Source of the DNA: JBIKLM01 sp044375105
Lineage (GTDB): Bacteria; Planctomycetota; UBA1135; GCA-002686595
Assembly (NCBI GenBank): GCA_044375105.1
Contig: JBILNK010000156.1
Location: 1 to 10,280, forward strand
DNA: 10,280 nucleotides
Direction: 5' to 3'
The translations under genes were made by a program, and so were the position numbers. Position 1 is the stretch's first letter. Each line of letters opens with the position of its first letter. Positions 8,001-10,280 of the stretch are shown one piece after another. The notes under the pieces were generated by a model that had not been told where the DNA came from, ran no database searches, and saw nothing but the letters and a program-made list of their open reading frames with translations.

Positions 8001-10280
8001 CCGAACTCGATCGCGGGCGGCAGCTTCGTGGTCAGCGGTCTGGGGGTCTGGTACCGGGTCAACGTCCCGGTCAGCCAGACGATCACCGCGGACACGATCT
8101 CGGGGGCCGGCTTCGACTCGCGCCTGTCGGTCTACACCGGCAGCTGCGGAAGCCTGTCCTGCGTGACCGTGAACGACGACATCGTCGACGTGTCGTTCCG
8201 CTCCAAGGTGGCTTGGGTCGCCCAGGCGGGAGTGGACTACTTCGTGCTGGTCAGCACCTTCAGCGCGACCACCACGCCGGGTCCTTTCACCCTGACCCTG
8301 AGCGCGGCGCCCACGCCCAGCAACGATGACTGCGCCACGGCGACCGTCATCGGACCTGGCGCGGGCAACCTGGCTGGCACCACCATCGGCGCCACCGGGG
8401 CTGCTTCGACCTTGACGGCCGCGGGCGTGGCTTCCTGCGCCACCAACACGGCGGTGCCGATCTTCGACGTCTGGTACAGCTTCACCGCGCCCTGCACGGC
8501 GAGCTACAGCTTCAACACCTGCGGCAGCTACGACACGCTGCTGTCGGTGCACACGGCGTGCCCGACGACGACGAACGCGTTCCAGCTGGCGCCCACCGGC
8601 AGCTCCTGCAACGACAACGGCGGCCTGGGCTGCTCGCCTGGCTCCCAGGTGACCGTCAGCCTGGTCCAAGGCACCACCTACCTGGTGCGCATCGCAGGTG
8701 CCGTGGGCGCGGCCGCCGGCGGCAACTTCACCCTCTCCTGGACCGTTCCGGACCAGGACGGTGATGGGGCCCCGGACTGCCTCGATGGCTGCCCGCTCGA
8801 CCCGAACAAGGTCGGACCGGGGGCTTGCGGTTGCGGCGTGGCCGACACCGACAGCGACGGCGACGGCACCGCGGACTGCAACGACCTGTGCCCGAACGAC
8901 CCGAACAAGGTCGCTCCTGGGGTCTGCGGTTGCGGCGTGGCCGACACCGACAGCGACGGCGATGGCACCCCGGACTGCAACGACCTGTGCCCGAACGATC
9001 CCAACAAGATCGCCCCGGGCGCCTGCGGCTGCGGTGTCGCTGACACCGACAGCGATGGCGACGGCACGCCCGATTGCCTGGACGCTTGCCCCGCCGACCC
9101 GGCCAAGGTCAACCCGGGCGTTTGCGGATGCGGTGTGCCTGACACCGACAGCGACGGTGACGGCACTCCGGACTGCAACGACCAGTGCCCGAACGATCCG
9201 GCCAAGGTCGCTCCGGGGGTCTGCGGTTGCGGCGTAGCCGACACCGACAGCGACGGGGACGGCACTCCGGACTGCAACGACCAGTGCCCGAACGACCCGG
9301 CCAAGGTCGCTCCCGGCGCCTGCGGCTGCGGTGTCGCTGACACCGACGGCGACGGCGACGGCACGCCCGATTGCCTGGACGCCTGCCCCACCGACCCGGC
9401 CAAGGTCAACCCAGGGGTCTGCGGTTGCGGCGTAGCCGACACCGACAGCGATGGCGACGGCACTCCGGACTGCAACGACCAGTGCCCGACCGACCCGAAC
9501 AAGGTCGCCCCGGGGGTCTGCGGTTGCGGTGTGGCCGACACCGACAGCGACGGGGACGGCACTCCGGACTGCAATGACCTGTGCCCGAACGACCCGGCCA
9601 AGGTCGCTCCGGGGGTCTGCGGTTGCGGCGTGGCCGACACCGACAGCGACGGCGACGGCACCGCGGACTGCAACGACCTGTGCCCGAACGACCCGAACAA
9701 GGTCGCCCCGGGTGCCTGTGGTTGCGGCTTCGCCGATGTCGATACCGACGGCGACGGCACGCTCGATTGCGTCGACGGCTGCCCGAACGATCCGGCCAAG
9801 ATCGCTCCGGGGGTCTGCGGCTGCGGCGTGGCGGAGACCGACGGCGACGGCGACGGCACCCCGGACTGCATCGACCAGTGCCCGACCGATCCGACCAAGA
9901 TCGTGCCGGGTCTGTGCGGCTGCCTGGTGCCCGAGGGCTGCTCGCTGGGCATCGACATCAACACCATCTCCCTGAGCCAGGGCGGTGAGCAGCAGCTGTT
10001 CCTGTATGCCGGGCCGCAGTACGCGCTCTCGCCGTACTTCATCCTCGGCAGCGTCAGCGGTACGTCCCCCGGTCTCCCGCTCGGCGGCAGCATCACCCTG
10101 CCGCTGAACTTCGACCTGTACACGGACTACACGCTGGCGAACCCCAACTCGTTCCTGCTGCCCACCAGCCTGGGAGTGCTGAACTTCTTCGGTCTCGCGA
10201 CCTCGAAGGTCAACGTCCCCAACAGCTTGAGCCTGCTGGGTCTGCCCCTGACGGTGCACCACGCCTACGTGGTGCTCGAC
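4965..10280 (+). CDS. giant modular secreted protein, C-terminus beyond window
   Basis: The frame is open from ATG 4965 to the window end (1772 codons) without a stop. Residues 1-28 form a Sec signal peptide (basic start, hydrophobic core 11-25, cleavage after A26-L-A28). Then come beta modules opening with NDxC at N33, N169 and N298, and later N851, N977 and N1120, most sharing a WF/WY-x-Y/F core such as DVWFSYTA. Two PPC-like modules start at TEPN (443) and AEPND (569). A GEVED-type domain spans 705-842, from YC to GETEDY (833-838), with DWDQDG as its acidic loop. Twelve calcium-binding thrombospondin type 3-like repeats fill 1261-1656. From 1657 a beta domain begins (ILGSVSGTSPGLPLGG, NPNSFLLPTS, HHAYVVLD), resembling the C-terminal region of many large planctomycetal secreted proteins. 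Likely an extracellular structural, adhesive or scaffold protein; no catalytic domain is seen. Antisense frames over this region are open only through codon bias. Confidence 0.93.
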   Translation, partial: MQFRYPYSLRAWIASALAGVFLSTAALAQAPANDDCSGATPLVNGVNAWNNTTATNSVGAPAACATIGRDIWFTYTATCTGNATITLCGQTPTVTLDTVLQVFTATSTCGTLTQLACNDQGPCGNPSEVTFPVTSGSTYRVRLGSFSTILGSSGNLTVSCAAPPPPPANDTCANAVVIGSVPYTAPAASVAGQSATADVDVTCNTGSALSTTAGVWFTYTPALTGSLNLTQTSANDTVVAVFTGGCGSPVQIACSDPNSLSVPVTAGVQYWILVGMWGTVNPTTNYGLTVDLAVPPANDTCANAIPLTLNTPVAGTTAGATNDYQLSGATAFQGLGHLTSTAPGRDVVYSFTAPAAGTYSFRVNNYAQNAVLYTASGCPSGTAPITVTTALLAANRTSTGVAEEILCQTLTAGQQVFVYVDDSTSANAGASFVLEVNECVRETEPNGTPAQANPFTFGMEGSITPAAEADFFSLGTPAAGSRLFAMADGAAASSNDFDLRVTNLTSTLEYDDGNNDTAFGGLAPNVGGTILDGTASFLRLSHFSSTTQSEPYRLYAVVQPPLASAAIEAEPNDAIATASTSPLNYFSGATASSLDTDLFSFSANAGQLIYLGLDNDPLRNNTPINGALALLNSAGTVLVSVNDTGSTSSTTSGAGSLTATTPNSPAEGLTFRVLTTGTYFARVTAASAGDYLLSIAVLPQVGPSYCPADSLACNSATDAFLSNVTLAAVNNGSTSGAGCYTDFTALTANLQASVGAPISVTVGNYTGTQNVTVYADWDQDGTLGEPGEEYLATGGPVFTANIVPPGSATLGNTRLRVRVSGDPVVPCGTLSDGETEDYRVFVSAPPAAPVNDLCVNASVIGNGATNGTTLLAGNDGSSSCDPSGRDVWFSYTATLTGNLSLNTCGSAIDTAIAVYSACGGTELGCNDDCGGSPCGPTGACLSVPITSGTTYRIRVSDKGLGASGGAFTLNVSAAIPNDNCSGATLVAVPTVVNGTMVGATVESGLPTCTGPGPNSIAGGSFVVSGLGVWYRVNVPVSQTITADTISGAGFDSRLSVYTGSCGSLSCVTVNDDIVDVSFRSKVAWVAQAGVDYFVLVSTFSATTTPGPFTLTLSAAPTPSNDDCATATVIGPGAGNLAGTTIGATGAASTLTAAGVASCATNTAVPIFDVWYSFTAPCTASYSFNTCGSYDTLLSVHTACPTTTNAFQLAPTGSSCNDNGGLGCSPGSQVTVSLVQGTTYLVRIAGAVGAAAGGNFTLSWTVPDQDGDGAPDCLDGCPLDPNKVGPGACGCGVADTDSDGDGTADCNDLCPNDPNKVAPGVCGCGVADTDSDGDGTPDCNDLCPNDPNKIAPGACGCGVADTDSDGDGTPDCLDACPADPAKVNPGVCGCGVPDTDSDGDGTPDCNDQCPNDPAKVAPGVCGCGVADTDSDGDGTPDCNDQCPNDPAKVAPGACGCGVADTDGDGDGTPDCLDACPTDPAKVNPGVCGCGVADTDSDGDGTPDCNDQCPTDPNKVAPGVCGCGVADTDSDGDGTPDCNDLCPNDPAKVAPGVCGCGVADTDSDGDGTADCNDLCPNDPNKVAPGACGCGFADVDTDGDGTLDCVDGCPNDPAKIAPGVCGCGVAETDGDGDGTPDCIDQCPTDPTKIVPGLCGCLVPEGCSLGIDINTISLSQGGEQQLFLYAGPQYALSPYFILGSVSGTSPGLPLGGSITLPLNFDLYTDYTLANPNSFLLPTSLGVLNFFGLATSKVNVPNSLSLLGLPLTVHHAYVVLD
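8745..9932 (+). repeat. 12 x 99-bp tandem array encoding calcium-binding repeats
   Basis: Units begin every 99 bases from 8745, 8844, 8943 and so on to 9834, with no length change across twelve copies (1188 bases). Each encodes 33 residues of the form DTDSDGDGTPDC, NDLCPNDPNKVAP, GVCGCGVA. The DxDxDGDGxxD loop (positions 1-11) is a calcium-binding pattern of thrombospondin type 3 repeats, and cysteines at 12, 16, 28 and 30 are kept in every unit, 48 in all, probably in disulfides. The first (VPDQDGDG) and last two units (DVDTDGDG, ETDGDGDG, CGCLVP) diverge most, as is usual for array ends. Units 4 and 7 share an LDACPxDPAKVNPG variant. The array would form a long, rigid, calcium-stabilised stalk between the beta modules and the C-terminal domain. 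Confidence 0.95.

Noticed and set aside
8745..9932. CRISPR-like array suggested by regular spacing
   Set aside because: The 99-bp units are contiguous and in frame, with no separate spacers, and encode a clear protein repeat.
8678..10123. A second - strand frame with regular PSPSLSVSATPQPQTPGA-type repeats
   Set aside because: The repeat is the antisense image of the 99-bp array, and the sense frame has conserved calcium ligands, cysteines and a signal peptide far upstream.
5013..10262. Stop-free reading frame of about 1749 codons on the - strand
   Set aside because: It lies exactly opposite the secreted-protein gene, has low-complexity Val/Gly/Arg-rich content with no domain, and mirrors the 33-codon repeat. 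GC-biased third positions in the + strand gene explain the lack of stops.

Overview
The window is high-GC bacterial DNA with five protein-coding genes, all on the + strand. The most likely source is a Planctomycetota-type bacterium, perhaps from one of the lineages rich in large modular secreted proteins. This is an inference from three things: the module set and C-terminal domain of the last protein, the lack of recognisable Shine-Dalgarno sequences at every start that can be judged, and the general composition. A myxobacterium or other delta-type lineage is the main alternative. No tRNA, rRNA, CRISPR array, insertion sequence or phage gene was seen.

Left part (1-4272): four soluble, redox-flavoured genes in a row. 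They are an acyl-CoA-dehydrogenase-fold flavoprotein without a glutamate at either of the usual catalytic positions, a PhnD-like periplasmic-binding-protein-fold protein without a signal peptide, a two-domain protein with a complete ferritin-like di-iron ligand set and a TusA-like N-terminus lacking the usual cysteine, and a MhqN/YodC-like nitroreductase. The first two are 26 bases apart and probably co-transcribed. The later gaps (140 and about 158 bases) are longer, so a single four-gene operon is possible but not shown. A flavoprotein, a binding-fold protein, a di-iron protein and an FMN reductase without any transporter permease or ATPase gene would suit a small oxidative or reductive pathway on an unknown substrate.

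Middle part (4273-4964): about 690 bases without a convincing gene. It holds several inverted repeats, including two stem-loops directly abutting at 4619-4676, and ends in a pyrimidine-rich leader just upstream of the last gene.

Right part (4965-10280): one very large secreted protein that is still open at the window edge (1772 codons visible). It has a Sec signal peptide, six NDxC-type beta modules, two PPC-like modules, a GEVED-type domain, an exact array of twelve 33-residue cysteine-rich calcium-binding repeats of thrombospondin type 3 character (12 x 99 bp), and the start of a C-terminal beta domain. It is probably an extracellular or cell-surface protein unrelated to the redox cluster. 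The repeat array has a three-unit higher-order pattern and an 89-base perfect repeat, pointing to recent unequal recombination or gene conversion.
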